This document shows, piece after piece, positions 1 to 9,616 of a DNA stretch of 36,546 nucleotides (its first letter is position 1; the number at the start of each line of letters is the position of its first letter). The stretch is taken from the NCBI GenBank assembly GCA_947649205.1, contig CANSQM010000024.1, positions 1-36,546 on the forward strand, given 5' to 3'. A program made the position numbers and the translations under genes. This DNA is from an uncultured Enterorhabdus sp. Its GTDB lineage: Bacteria > Actinomycetota > Coriobacteriia > Coriobacteriales > Eggerthellaceae. The notes below the pieces were generated by a model that was not told the origin of the DNA, made no database searches, and saw only the letters and a program-made list of their open reading frames with translations.

Positions 1-1476
1 GGCAGCCGCCGCGGCCCGCTGAGCGCGGCCGGGGCGCAGGTCGGCACCGCCCTTGCGGGCCGGCGCGCCGTTCTTTCCCGAGGAGCCGGCCTTGGCCTTG
101 GCGCTCTTGGGGGCGTTGCCGCTGCGGGGGCGGTTGCTGCCCTGACCCGTGCGGTTGGCGGCCGGCTTGCGCTTGCGGGGGCTGCGGGACGCTTCCTCGG
201 CCGTGCTGGCGGCCTCCTCCTCGGCCCGGGCCCGGGCGCGGGCCTTGCGCTTGTCCTTCTTGGCCTGCTCCCGTGCGGCGGCGGCCAGCTCCGGGTCGTG
301 CTTGGCGTTGGCGCGGGTGGCCCGGGCGGCTGCGGCCTCGGCGGCCTCCTCCAGGTTGAAGCCGCGCACCTCGATCTCGGGGATGGGACGCTTGATGAGC
401 TTCTCAATGGCCGCCAGCTCCGGCTTGTTCTCGGGGGCCACGAAGGTAACGGCGAAGCCCTCGGCCCCGGCGCGGCCCGTCCGCCCGATGCGGTGCACGT
501 AGTCCTCGGCCTGGACCGGCACGTCGTAGTTCACCACATAGGCCACCTCGTCCACGTCGATGCCGCGGGCCAGCACGTCGGTGGCCACGAGGATGTCGGT
601 GGCGCCGGAGGCGAAGTTGTCCAGGGCCCGCTTGCGCTGGTTCTGGGAGCGGTCCGAGTGGATGGCCTCGGCGCGGTAGCCGGCCCGCTTCAGCTTGCGG
701 CAGGCCGCGTCGGCCCGATGGCGGGTGCGGGCGAACACGATGACGCGCTCGGCGCCGCGCTCTTGCAAGAGGGCCGCCAGCAGGTCCGGTTTCAGGGTAT
801 GGGGCACCCGGGCGATGTACTGCTCCACGGTATCGGCGGTCTCGCCCTTGGCGGCGATCTGCACGATGGCCGGGTCGTTCAGCATGGTATCCACCTGGGA
901 GAGCACGCCCTTGTCGATGGTGGCCGAGAACAGCAGGGTCTGGCGGCTGGTCGGCGTGGCCTCCACGATGCGGCGCACCGAGGGCAGAAATCCCATGTCC
1001 AGCATGCGGTCGGCCTCGTCCAGCACGAGGATCTGCACCTGGGAGAGGTCCACGGCCTTCTGGTTCATGAGGTCGATGAGGCGCCCCGGCGTGGCGATGA
1101 GCACGTCCACACCGCGGGCGAGGCGGTTGATCTGGGGCTCGATCTTCACGCCGCCCACGACGTTGGCCACCCGCAGGCCGCGGGCCTTCGCGATGGTGCC
1201 GCAGACCTCCTGGATCTGCATGGCCAGCTCGCGGGTGGGGGTGATGACGAGCATGGTGGGCGCCTTCTTGCGGTCGGCGCGCTCGAGGCGGTCCAGCGAG
1301 GGCAGGGAGAAGGCGGCGGTCTTGCCGGTGCCGGTCTTGGCGGCGGCGATCATGTCGCGGCCCTCCAGGGCCAGGGGAATGGATTGGGCCTGCACGGGGG
1401 TGGGCTCGGTGTAGCCGAGCGCCTCCACGGCGGCCAGGACGGAATCGGACAGGCCGAGATCGGCAAAGGTGGTCAT
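1..1476 (-). CDS. DEAD-box ATP-dependent RNA helicase (RhlE-like), 3' end outside window
   Basis: ATP-dependent unwinding of RNA duplexes in the cytosol, probably in ribosome assembly or mRNA turnover. The ATG at 1474-1476 has a GAAAGGAA Shine-Dalgarno. The 492 visible codons hold the helicase motifs in order: the Q-motif region (PTPVQAQSIP), motif I AKTGTGKT near residue 48, PTREL, TPGR, DEAD near residue 152, SAT, the IV region VIVFARTRHRAD, ATDVLARGIDV and HRIGRTGRAG. Both RecA-like domains are therefore complete. From about residue 385 the protein turns into an Ala/Lys/Arg-rich, low-complexity tail that is still open at base 1, so the true C-terminus is unseen. Basic tails like this in RhlE/CsdA-type helicases bind RNA non-specifically. 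The family is sure; the RhlE subgroup is an impression from motif spacing. Confidence 0.93.
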   Translation of the reverse strand, partial: MTTFADLGLSDSVLAAVEALGYTEPTPVQAQSIPLALEGRDMIAAAKTGTGKTAAFSLPSLDRLERADRKKAPTMLVITPTRELAMQIQEVCGTIAKARGLRVANVVGGVKIEPQINRLARGVDVLIATPGRLIDLMNQKAVDLSQVQILVLDEADRMLDMGFLPSVRRIVEATPTSRQTLLFSATIDKGVLSQVDTMLNDPAIVQIAAKGETADTVEQYIARVPHTLKPDLLAALLQERGAERVIVFARTRHRADAACRKLKRAGYRAEAIHSDRSQNQRKRALDNFASGATDILVATDVLARGIDVDEVAYVVNYDVPVQAEDYVHRIGRTGRAGAEGFAVTFVAPENKPELAAIEKLIKRPIPEIEVRGFNLEEAAEAAAARATRANAKHDPELAAAAREQAKKDKRKARARARAEEEAASTAEEASRSPRKRKPAANRTGQGSNRPRSGNAPKSAKAKAGSSGKNGAPARKGGADLRPGRAQRAAAAA

Positions 1477-1551
1477 GGGGTTCCTTTCAAGGGCTTGGTA
1501 TCGGCAGCGCGGCTCTTCCGCGCAGACGTTCAAAGGGTCGGGACAGCGGGG

Positions 1552-3015
1552 CTAGCGGGTATGGGCCGGCTTGCGTCCCCAGTAGAAGTGGGCGAAGTGA
1601 CGGCTCCGCAGCTTGCCGTCCCGGGGCGGCTCCTTCGCGATGAGGTCGAAGGTGGCCGCCGCGATGGCATCGGCGGCGTGGGGCCGGCGCAGAAGCGACG
1701 CGTTGATGAGCATGGCGTCGGCCGAGGCCGGGTGCTCGCTCACGTGGCGCAGGGTGTCCAGCAGCTCGCGGGGCGTGGTGGCGGCCATGGCGGCGCCGGC
1801 GGCGGTGAGCATGCGCACGTTCGCCTTCTCCTGGCCGTAGGCCCGCCCGAGCAGGATCATGGGGGCCCGGGCGCACAGGCACTCGGTCACCGTGAGGCCG
1901 CCGGGCTTGCAGATGACCACGTCGGCGGCTTCCATGAGCTCGGCCATACGGGTGACGTAGCCGAGCACCCGGGCGTTGTCCAGACCGAAGTCGGCCACTT
2001 CCCGGCGCACCCGCCGCTCGTACTCCTCGTCGGCGCCGGCCACGATGACCAGCTCCATGTTGGGGAGCCGGTGCATGAAGGGGAGCAGCTCGTCGAGGGC
2101 CTCGCGGAAGTGCACATAGGGCCGCGGCAGCTTCGCCCCGGCCAGGGCCAGCACCATGATCTTGTCCGCGGGCAGGCCGAAGCTCTCCCGGGCGGCAGCT
2201 TTGTCGTAGTCGCGGGAGAAGGCGGGGCTGGCGGGGATGCCGGTGATGAGGATGCGGTCCTCGGGCACCCGGCGCGGCCGCAGGGTCTCGGCCATGGCCT
2301 CGTTGGCCACGCAGAACAGGTCGGTGTGCAGGTGGGGCCACAGCCCCTCGGCCTCGTAGTCGGTGGGCACGCACAGGATGGGGAAGGACTGCGCCGTGAG
2401 CATGCGGGCGCTCACGGCCACGTTGGCCGCCGTGATGTGGGTGGCCACGATGGCCGCCGGGCGCACGCGGCGCACGAATTCCACGAAACGGGGGTACATG
2501 AGGTGGGCCCAGATGGTGCCGCCGCCCCACAAGAGGCGCCCCGTGAGCACGTAGCGCCAGGTGATGTCGTAGAAGGGCCGCGTCCAGCCCGTGAACATGG
2601 ATGCGGTGGCGTCGCCGTCGAAGACGATGCGGCCGAAGTCAAGGATGTCGAGCACCTCCACCCGAGCCCGGGCCACAAGGGCGGGGTCGAGGCCCGCGGC
2701 CAGGGCGGGCTCGGCCGCGTCGGCGGCCGCGGTGTCGCTGGCCGTGCCGGCCGTTGCGGCGCGGGCGCGCTCACCGGCGTTCTGAATGGCCTCGGCGATG
2801 GCGTAGGCGGCGCTGCGGTGGCCGCTGCCCACCGAGGCGTGAACGACGAGGATGACCGGATCCCCCTCGTCGGTGGCCGCGGCCAGGGCCGTCTCGGCCG
2901 ATTCAATGGCGGAGGGAGCGGCCAGTTCGGCCGGCGATGCCGGGGCGAGGGCGCCGGACTCCGTTGACGCGGGCGGCTCGGCGGGGCCCGCTGCTTTCGT
3001 TTCAGATATGTTCAT
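1552..3015 (-). CDS. GT28 glycosyltransferase, processive diacylglycerol beta-glucosyltransferase / MGDG-synthase type
   Basis: Predicted to transfer sugar from a UDP-sugar to diacylglycerol at the inner membrane face, giving glycolipid for the membrane or as an anchor for envelope polymers. The 487-residue product has an Ala/Pro-rich N-terminal extension of about 50 residues. The MGDG-synthase N-domain signature HASVGSGHRSAA follows, then a GT28 C-domain with the nucleotide-sugar loop KPGGLTVTECLCARAPMILL. The start was set at the ATG at 3015 because a TATGAT box lies only 6 bases upstream and there is no Shine-Dalgarno, which fits a leaderless mRNA. An in-frame ATG six codons further up (3033) is the alternative. 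The gene lies between the helicase and a surface-protein gene, all on the minus strand. A UDP-GlcNAc transferase (MurG-like) is less likely because the N-domain is of the MGDG-synthase type. Confidence 0.85.
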   Translation of the reverse strand: MNISETKAAGPAEPPASTESGALAPASPAELAAPSAIESAETALAAATDEGDPVILVVHASVGSGHRSAAYAIAEAIQNAGERARAATAGTASDTAAADAAEPALAAGLDPALVARARVEVLDILDFGRIVFDGDATASMFTGWTRPFYDITWRYVLTGRLLWGGGTIWAHLMYPRFVEFVRRVRPAAIVATHITAANVAVSARMLTAQSFPILCVPTDYEAEGLWPHLHTDLFCVANEAMAETLRPRRVPEDRILITGIPASPAFSRDYDKAAARESFGLPADKIMVLALAGAKLPRPYVHFREALDELLPFMHRLPNMELVIVAGADEEYERRVRREVADFGLDNARVLGYVTRMAELMEAADVVICKPGGLTVTECLCARAPMILLGRAYGQEKANVRMLTAAGAAMAATTPRELLDTLRHVSEHPASADAMLINASLLRRPHAADAIAAATFDLIAKEPPRDGKLRSRHFAHFYWGRKPAHTR

Positions 3016-3021
3016 GGGAAC

Positions 3022-3027
3022 ATCATA
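3022..3027 (-). promoter_or_regulatory. -10 box for a leaderless transcript of the GT28 gene
   Basis: On the minus strand the hexamer TATGAT is followed by six bases (GTTCCC) and then the ATG, so transcription would begin at or next to the start codon. No recognisable -35 is seen 17 bases upstream. Leaderless mRNAs with a TANNNT box at this spacing are common in actinobacteria. This is inference from spacing. Confidence 0.5.
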
Positions 3028-3137
3028 GCGCATTTGCCCGAGCGCGCCCGGGACTCGACGCATTACCCGCAAACGGCAACCCCGCCGCCACCGCGGCGAG
3101 GGGGGAGGGACCCGCGCAGAAGGGCTTGCAGCGAAAC

Positions 3138-3157
3138 GGGGCGCCTGAGGGCGCCCC
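3138..3157 (-). terminator. GC hairpin downstream of the surface-protein gene
   Basis: A perfect 8-bp stem (GGGGCGCC / GGCGCCCC) with a 4-base loop lies about 43 bases past the surface-protein stop codon. On the minus strand it is followed by GTTTCGC, so the U-tract is only three bases. It could be a weak intrinsic terminator or an RNA 3'-end stabiliser. A hairpin with the same arms occurs at 13224-13242. Confidence 0.4.
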
Positions 3158-3200
3158 GCCAAGGCAAAGCGGTGCGATTGTCGCAGAAGTGCGCGGGCTG

Positions 3201-6200
3201 CTACCGGGCCCGTCTCATTCGGCGCCGGCTGGTGAGCAGCCCCGCGCCGGCGGCCAAGGCTGCGGCCACGGGCAGCAGCGCCGCCGCGGCCAGGGCGTCG
3301 CCGGTCTGGGCGAGCTTGTGGCGGATGGTGGTTCCCTTCTTGCGGTCGGCATCGCCGGGCGTCTCCTCGGGCAGCACGCCGCCCGCGGCGGAGACGCCGG
3401 GCGGGTAGGCGGCTCCGGTCGTCACCTTCTGACGGCCCTGCTCCCATGCGTCCCATCCCTCGTCGGGGGAGAAGGGTTCGCCGGGCGCGGGGTGGTAGCC
3501 GGCGGGATCCCACTCCGAGGGCAGCGTGCCGTAGCCGACGGCCACGTTGCCGATATCGCTGTCCAGGGCCTCCGCGGTCACGAGCCCGTCGAAGGTGAGG
3601 ACGATCTCCTGGCCGCCGTAGAGCTGGCCGCAGGCGACCGCGAGGATGCGGCTTGCCGGGTCGTAGGCCTGATCGTCCACGGCCGCCGCGCTCCCGTCGG
3701 GCAGGGCGAGGCGGATGGTCTCGCTCACGGGCTCGATGCCGGCGGGCACGTCGTCGCGGATGACGGCGTCCATCCAGCCGGTGGCCGGCCCGTCGTTGCG
3801 CAGGGTGATGCGGTAGCGCACCGTGTCGCCCACGCGGGTGGTGCCGTCGCCGCGGGAGAGGTTCTCGGCGCTCTTGGCGATGGCCACGTCGCCGTCTTGC
3901 GGGTCGTCGGGGATGATGGCCGGCGGCTCGGCCGGAGGGGTCGTGGCCGCCGGTGTGTCCGTCGGGGGCGTCGCGGGTCGGCCGGCATCGGGGCTTTCGG
4001 GCCGCGCGCCGGGGTCCTTGGAGGGAACCGTGCCGTGGGCCTCGGCGATGTTGGCCCCGTCGGTTCCCAGGGCCGCCTCGCCGACGGTGGCCTCGAAGGT
4101 GAGCACGACGGAGTGGCCGCCCCACAGATCGCCGCCGGTGACGGCGACGGTGCGCGTTTCCCCGTCATAGGCCGCGTCGCTCACCGCGATGGCCTCGCCG
4201 CCGTCCACCGCCAGGGCGAAGGTGCCCGCCACCGGCTCGATGCCCGCCGGCAGCGGGTCGGAGACGACGGCGCCCACGAGGCAGCTGTCGCCCATGCCCG
4301 TGTTGCGCAGCTCTATGGTGTAGCGCAGCCGGTCGCCCAGGTGGGTGACGGGGGCGTCGGGGGCCGTGAGATTCTCGACGGCCTTGGTCATCTCGATGAC
4401 CGGATCGGCGGGGGCGACGGTGCCGCCGCCGGGCGGCGTGGCCGGGTCGGTGGGGGCCGGCGCTACCGGGCCCGTATCGGGGCCGTCGGGGTCGTCGGGG
4501 TTCGGGCGCTTGCCCTCGGCCGAGGCGATGTTCTCCAGGTCGAGCGACGACGGATCGGAGAAGTCGAGGCCGGCCCTCACGGTGCACTCGAAGGTGACCG
4601 TGGCCGTGGCCCCGCCGGCCACATCGCCCGCGGGAACGGCCAGAGTCGTGCGCCCGCCCGCGCCGGGGGCCGAGAGCGCGAACGAGCCCACATCGGCCGC
4701 CCCCACGGAATCGGCCCGGGAGAGCTCCTTGGCGGCGATGCCACTGCGCGGGTTGTCGAGGCGCACGGTGTTCTCGTTGAGCGCGAGGCTCGGCGGCAGC
4801 GGGTCGGTCAGCACCACCTGGGTCCACAGCGAGCCCTTGGCCGTGTTTGAAGCCGTGATCGTGTAGCGGATGCGGTCGCCCGGCTGGGTGGGGCCGTCCG
4901 GGTGCGTCAGGTTCTGCGCCTTCTTGGCCAGCGCCGGGACGGGGGCTATCTTGGGCTGGGGGCGCACCGTCACGGCGTAGTCGAACGTGGTGCCCGTGTA
5001 GGCGCCGTTGGGCTCCTGCCGGATGATCAGCTCGGTCTTTCCCACGCCCTCGGGGTCCACGCGCACGGTGATCTTGCCGTCCTTGTCGCGCACGGGATTC
5101 CCCTCGTCGTCGGTGACCACCTCAGCCTTCACGACGGTCCCGTCGGCGGTGGTTACGGTGATCGCGCCCGATGAGGGCGTGTCGAGCTTAAGCTCGATGC
5201 GGCCGGGGTTCGTCCCGTCGGCGGCGGTCTCCTGGTAGACCAGCTCCAGGGTGCCCTGGTAGGTCTTGTCGCTGTACTTGTCGGCGGGATCGTCGCTGGT
5301 GGGGTGGTCGTAGTCGGTCTCCAAGGCGGGCGCATCGGCCGGATCGAGGCCGGGAGTCGCGGGCAGCTCCACCTTCGGGTTCGGGTCGATGGGCTCGATG
5401 GTCACCTCGGCCCGGGGCACCGAGGGGTCTTCCGTGGGATCCTGGCTAGCCAGGTAGTTGGCCGGCGACCCGGCCTTCTGCTGCGCCTCGGAGGGAGGCA
5501 GGAACTGAAGCGCGATCTCGTGGCGCCCCTCCTTGCCCTGGCTGGGCACGAGGAAGTCGGAGGTGGCGGCGGCCCGGGCCAGGGAGAAGCGCGTGACCGT
5601 GCCGCCCTCGCCGTTGTCCTCGACCCAGGCGTTGCGCGGCTCGATGACCGCGCCCGTCTCGTCTTTCTTGTCCTCGAACATAATATCGACGGGCTCTCCC
5701 ACGGGCTCGCCGTCGACGTAGATCTGTATCTGCCCTTGGGGCGCCTTGCAGGTGGGGGCCGTGGCGTTCGATCTGTCGGCGGCCAGCGGGGCGCCGTCCA
5801 CCGTGGGCCCGCGGTCGATGACCGCGCTCACGCGCAGCACCTGGTCGGAAGGGTGCGCGACGTCGCCGGGCTTCTGGGCGGCGTCGGCCTCGTCGTCCCA
5901 CTCGGCTTTAATGTCGCGCACCTGGGAGGGGATGGGCTTGATGGTGCATTGGCCCGTGGCACGGTGCCCCCAGTAGCTCTCGGAGAACTTGCCCTCGGTG
6001 TCGTCGGAGTACTGGGTCGAGATGGCGGTGAACTTCATGGTGCCCACGTCGGAGGGCATTTGGCTTGCGCCGCTCGGGTCGTGGCTCTCCAATTCGGGGC
6101 CGATGGGGTTGCCGCTGGCGTCGAGCCTCTGGTACTTGTAGGTGATGGCGCCGCTGTCGGTCAGGTTGCGGCCGTCGGGGGCCTCGAAGGGCAGCGGCAG

Positions 6201-8004
6201 GGAGGGGAAGGGCTTGCCGTCGTAGTACTTGGTCAGCTGGTCGGTGTAGGAGCCGGGCAGCGTGAAGTCGACGTAGCGGCGCAGCTTCCCGTCATCGGGG
6301 GCGCCGGGGGGCCGCTGGCTGTCGGGCGGACGGAACAGGGGCAAGGGCGTCACGGGCGTGGGGTTGCCGTTCTTATCGAGATGATCGGTGTCCAGATAGG
6401 TGAAATCCACCGTCACCTCGCTCTCGTCGATAATGCGCTCGGGGAGCCACAGGTACAGGTGTCCCTTGTCGAACTCCGCCGGCGCACCGTATTCGTAGGG
6501 CTCGCCATCCACCTTGAGCTCCCACTCGGTGAGAGCGAAGGTGTTTTCCCCTACGTCGGAGGTGAGGTCTACCTGAACCATCTTAATGGGCTCGCCCTGG
6601 GCGTTGTGGACGTTGCCCGAGAAGGTGAACTGCTCGGGGTCGCGGCCGTTGCCGATAGAGCCGCCGGTGATGGTAATGTCAGCATTGGGCGCGCCGATAT
6701 CACCCGTGCCAGCATAAGCGGGTGGGTAGACGGTTGAGGGGATGAGGGTACCCCCGGTGAAGATCATTTTGAACGCAGAGCTGTCGGCGGGGATGCAGGC
6801 GGCACCGAACCCGCTGCCGTGGTCGCCGCCCTTGGAGATGACGTAGCCGCCGTTGATGCGAATGTTGCCGCAGGCACCCTGGTTGCCGCTGCCCACGCCG
6901 GCGCCGTGATTGCCGCCGATGGCGGTGAGGCGCCCTCCGTTGATGGTGATCCACTCGTCGGCGCCGGTTCCGTCGCCTCCCCAGCTGCCCCCGCCCACTC
7001 CGGCCGAGCAATGCCATCCGCCCGCATCGTAATTATAGGAGCTGCGGGCGGTGACGACGCCCCCATTCATGGTGAAGGTCCCCCCGGCCTCTCCCTGCAT
7101 AGTGGTAGAGAATCCGAGATCGCCGCGGCCCCCGATGGCCGCACCGGAGCCCGCCGTGCACCAAACGAGGAGCTCTCCCGGGTCTTCGCTGTCCATCACC
7201 GTGAGGGGGTCGCCCTTCTTGATGCGCGTTCCGTTGGCCAGAACGGCGTCGGCGGGAACGAAGCCGTCTTCGGGAACGATGGCATTGCCCCTCTGGTCCT
7301 TGTTGGCTACTGAATCGTCGATAGTGAGAGAGGCCCCGGTGGGGTTGTGGATGCCGGAGCCATTCGCTGCGAAGGAGACAAGTGAGTTGTGCGTTCCGTC
7401 GGCCAGGACGAGATGGCAGGAGGCCCCCTTGGCAATATCGATGGCGCTGTTGGTATCGATGGCGGATTCCGCTCGGATGCCCACGCCTGCAAGCGTGATA
7501 TGCGCCTCGCGGCCAGCGGGAATAAGGAGGCGGGTGCTCACGGGGTTGGTGTGCGCGCCCACAATGGTGTGCACACTCTCGTCCTCTTTGTCGGAGAGGG
7601 TCTGGTCGTCCGTTTGCAGAGCGAAGTGCTCGTCGGTGTTCACCGTGAGGGTCTTGGCCCCGCTATCGTAGGAGAAGTCGGCGGCTGTCACGGTGTCGCC
7701 GTCGGTTCCCCAGATGGTGAAGCCACCTAATTTGAAGGCGCCGGGCCCCGGGGTTGGCGCGGTGCGTGCGGCCGTCGCGGTTGGAAGAGCCGTCGTTTCG
7801 GCCGTCGTTGCGACAATGCTGCCTTCGGCCTGGGGATCGTTTCCGTGACGGGAAACGTCGCCTACCGGTTCAGAAAACTCGACGGGGGGGGGTCTCTGTG
7901 CTTGGGCCCTCTGGGCTGGCGAGCGCTGCCGCGGGCATCATCCCGCAGGCCAGTGCCGCGGCCAGGCCGAGACGCAGAAGCGAACCCCTTCGCTTCGTTG
8001 GCAT
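3201..8004 (-). CDS. Large sortase-anchored surface protein with DUF11-like repeats; reading frame broken at a C9 tract (phase-variable or pseudogene)
   Basis: Probable cell-wall-anchored adhesin. Translation starts at the ATG at 8004, with an AAGGAG Shine-Dalgarno at 8010-8015, and reads a classical signal peptide (KRR, hydrophobic core, ALA cleavage near residue 29). As sequenced, this frame stops after 44 codons. The 1496-codon body (3201-7691 and upstream to 7893) is in another frame, and the switch point is the run of nine C at 7884-7892. Eight or eleven C would fuse them into a protein of about 1600 residues. The body has Gly-rich beta-helix-like repeats (ITINGG, IRINGG), Ig-like or spacer regions, three DUF11-like repeats from about residue 1020 (LGDRLRYTIELRNTG type), and a C-terminal LAQTGD motif at 1564-1569 followed by a hydrophobic stretch and an Arg-rich tail. 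A GTG at 7691 could start the body but would give no signal peptide. No sortase is in the window. Confidence 0.82.
7884..7892 (-). repeat. Homopolymer tract C9 (coding strand) inside the surface-protein gene
   Basis: Nine consecutive G on the plus strand, C on the coding strand, placed 12 codons after the predicted signal-peptide cleavage site. It is exactly where the signal-peptide frame must switch to the body frame. Loss of one C restores the full reading frame. Such tracts slip during replication and are the usual basis of on/off switching of surface proteins; a sequencing or assembly miscount is the alternative. Confidence 0.85.
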
Positions 8005-8041
8005 GGCTTCTCCTTCTCTCATTAATGATGAGCCGCTTTCG

Positions 8042-8070
8042 AATATACCTCTTATGGGCCGATCTCGCAA
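8042..8070 (-). promoter_or_regulatory. Promoter of the surface-protein gene
   Basis: Minus strand: -35 TTGCGA (8065-8070), exactly 17 bases, -10 TATATT (8042-8047). The predicted start of transcription is near 8035, about 30 bases before the ATG and with the Shine-Dalgarno between. The sequence is AT-richer than its surroundings. Confidence 0.65.
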
Positions 8071-8081
8071 CTAAAAACGAA

Positions 8082-8094
8082 CTTCTCGGAGAAG
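8082..8094. promoter_or_regulatory. 13-bp palindrome upstream of the surface-protein promoter
   Basis: CTTCTC-G-GAGAAG is a perfect palindrome centred at 8088, about 53 bases upstream of the predicted transcription start. The position suits an activator site. The rest of the 8005-8342 divergent gap holds no credible gene. A GATAAT at 8254-8259 could be a -10 for the GT2 gene, but no -35 is evident. Confidence 0.35.
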
Positions 8095-8342
8095 CGGTTT
8101 CGCCACCGGCGCCGTCGTGTGGGAAGGGGCCTTCTCCGGGACATAGCGCTTGCGCCCTGGGGCGGTGCCCTTGGCGGCGCTGGAGGGTGTTCAGGGTAAC
8201 GGGGTATTCGCAAAGATTTTGAACTCGTGGCCGCGGGCGCGGTTTTACGGTACGATAATCTTTCCCATCAGAGAACCGCCGATCTTGGGGCCGCGGGCCG
8301 CAGTCGCTGGGGCTGCGGCGGCCCGATGAGGAGCATCCGCCT

Positions 8343-9344
8343 ATGACCGACATCGCTACGACATCGAACCCCGCGGCCACCGCCGAGGCCGTTGCCGCCG
8401 CGCGGCGCGGCGAGGGGGTGGCCGTCCTCGTTCCCTGCTACAACGAGGCCGTCACCATCGCCAAGGTGGTGGACGACTTCCGGGCCGTCCTGCCCGCGGC
8501 CACCGTGTACGTCTACGACAACAACTCCACCGACGGCACCGCCGAGATCGCCGCGGCCCACGGCGCGGTGGTGCGCCGCGAGAGCCGCCAGGGCAAGGGC
8601 AACGTGGTGCGCTCCATGTTCCGCGACATCGACGCCGACTACTACCTCATGGTGGACGGCGACGACACCTACCCGGCCGAGGCCGCCGGCGACCTTCTGG
8701 CCCCCATCGCCGCCGACGAGGCGGACATGACCGTGGGCGACCGCATCTCCAACGGCTCCTACGGCGCCGAGAACGAGCGGCCCTTCCACGGCTTCGGCAA
8801 CAACCTCGTGCGCCGGCTCATCCGGCTCATCTACGGCTACGCCTTCGAGGACGTCATGACCGGCTACCGGGCCTTCTCCCGCGCCTTCGTGAAGACCATG
8901 CCCGTCATGAGCGAGGGCTTCCAGATCGAGACCGAGGTGTCCATCTGGGCCGTGGACCGCCGCTGGCGCGTGGCCGACGTGCCCATCGACTACCGCGACC
9001 GGCCCGAGGGCTCCGAGAGCAAGCTGTCCACCTTCACCGACGGCATGCTCGTCATCGCCGCCATCGCGAGCCTGTTCCGCGACTACCGCCCCATGGCCTT
9101 CTTCGGCTGGCTGGCCGTGGTGCTCGGCCTGTGCGGTCTGGCCGCCGGCGTGCCGGTGATCGGGGAGTACCTGGACTCCGGCTACGTGTCGCGCCTGCCC
9201 TCGGCGGTGCTGGCCGTGGCCTTCATGCTCACGGCGGCCCTCTCGCTCACGGCCGGCCTCATCCTGGACACGGTGGCGAAGTCCCACCGCCGCCAATGGG
9301 AGATGAGCGTCTACCGGGTCATGGAGGCCGATCGGCACTGCTAG
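8343..9344 (+). CDS. Family 2 glycosyltransferase, polyprenyl-phosphate sugar transferase type
   Basis: Likely moves a sugar from a nucleotide donor to undecaprenyl phosphate on the inner membrane face, the lipid-linked donor for envelope glycans. The 333-residue product shows the GT2 N-terminus VAVLVPCYNEAVTI, the NNSTDGT loop, the metal-binding DGDD motif at 105-108, and the DVMTGYRAFSR and EGFQIETE acceptor-side motifs of the DPM1/GtrB group. Two C-terminal membrane segments follow at about 252-273 and 288-308. The ATG follows a GAGGAG Shine-Dalgarno. A GtrA-like membrane protein is encoded just beyond the tRNA-Glu gene, the usual partner that flips polyprenyl-phosphate sugars. The sugar cannot be read from the sequence. 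Confidence 0.88.
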   Translation: MTDIATTSNPAATAEAVAAARRGEGVAVLVPCYNEAVTIAKVVDDFRAVLPAATVYVYDNNSTDGTAEIAAAHGAVVRRESRQGKGNVVRSMFRDIDADYYLMVDGDDTYPAEAAGDLLAPIAADEADMTVGDRISNGSYGAENERPFHGFGNNLVRRLIRLIYGYAFEDVMTGYRAFSRAFVKTMPVMSEGFQIETEVSIWAVDRRWRVADVPIDYRDRPEGSESKLSTFTDGMLVIAAIASLFRDYRPMAFFGWLAVVLGLCGLAAGVPVIGEYLDSGYVSRLPSAVLAVAFMLTAALSLTAGLILDTVAKSHRRQWEMSVYRVMEADRHC

Positions 9345-9375
9345 GGCCCGCTGCGGGAAATTCTCGGCGAGGGCC

Positions 9376-9404
9376 TTGCAATGGGCGGCCTTCTCTGCCA
9401 TACT
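9376..9404 (+). promoter_or_regulatory. Promoter of tRNA-Glu
   Basis: TTGCAA (9376-9381), 17-base spacer, CATACT (9399-9404). Transcription would start near 9411, about 12 bases before the mature tRNA 5' end. Confidence 0.6.
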
Positions 9405-9422
9405 GTTCAAGCTATTTTGCAC

Positions 9423-9497
9423 GTCCCCATAGTCTAGAGGTCAGGACGCGGCCCTTTCAAGGCTGAGACACGGGTTCGATTCCCGTTGGGGGCACCA
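9423..9497 (+). tRNA. tRNA-Glu (anticodon TTC), CCA encoded
   Basis: The 7-bp acceptor stem GTCCCCA/TGGGGGC (one G-T pair) is followed by discriminator A and an encoded CCA. The anticodon loop CTTTCAA gives TTC, and the T-arm is CGGGTTCGATTCCCG. The gene sits alone between the GT2 and GtrA genes, with its own promoter and terminator. Confidence 0.96.
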
Positions 9498-9507
9498 TGA
9501 ATGAGCA

Positions 9508-9533
9508 GGGAGAACTTCGGTTCTCCCTTTTTT
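9508..9533 (+). terminator. Intrinsic terminator of tRNA-Glu
   Basis: The 8-bp stem GGGAGAAC/GTTCTCCC has a TTCG tetraloop and is followed by six T, a textbook rho-independent terminator 11 bases after the CCA. Confidence 0.9.
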
Positions 9534-9616
9534 GTCGGATCGCCGGCGCCCCGGGCGGGGGCTGCCGGCACCGGGGCCCGGGCGATCGGGCACGGCTCTG
9601 CGCAGCGGAAGGGACC

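Noticed and set aside
298..2967. 889-codon plus-strand open frame opposite the helicase and GT28 genes
   Set aside because: Gly/His/Val-rich, no motif, antisense to two clear genes; a shadow frame produced by high third-position GC.
3201..7691. Start of the surface protein at the GTG at 7691
   Set aside because: Would give a sortase-anchored protein without export signal. The frame is open upstream to 7893 and an excellent signal peptide lies one slip away.
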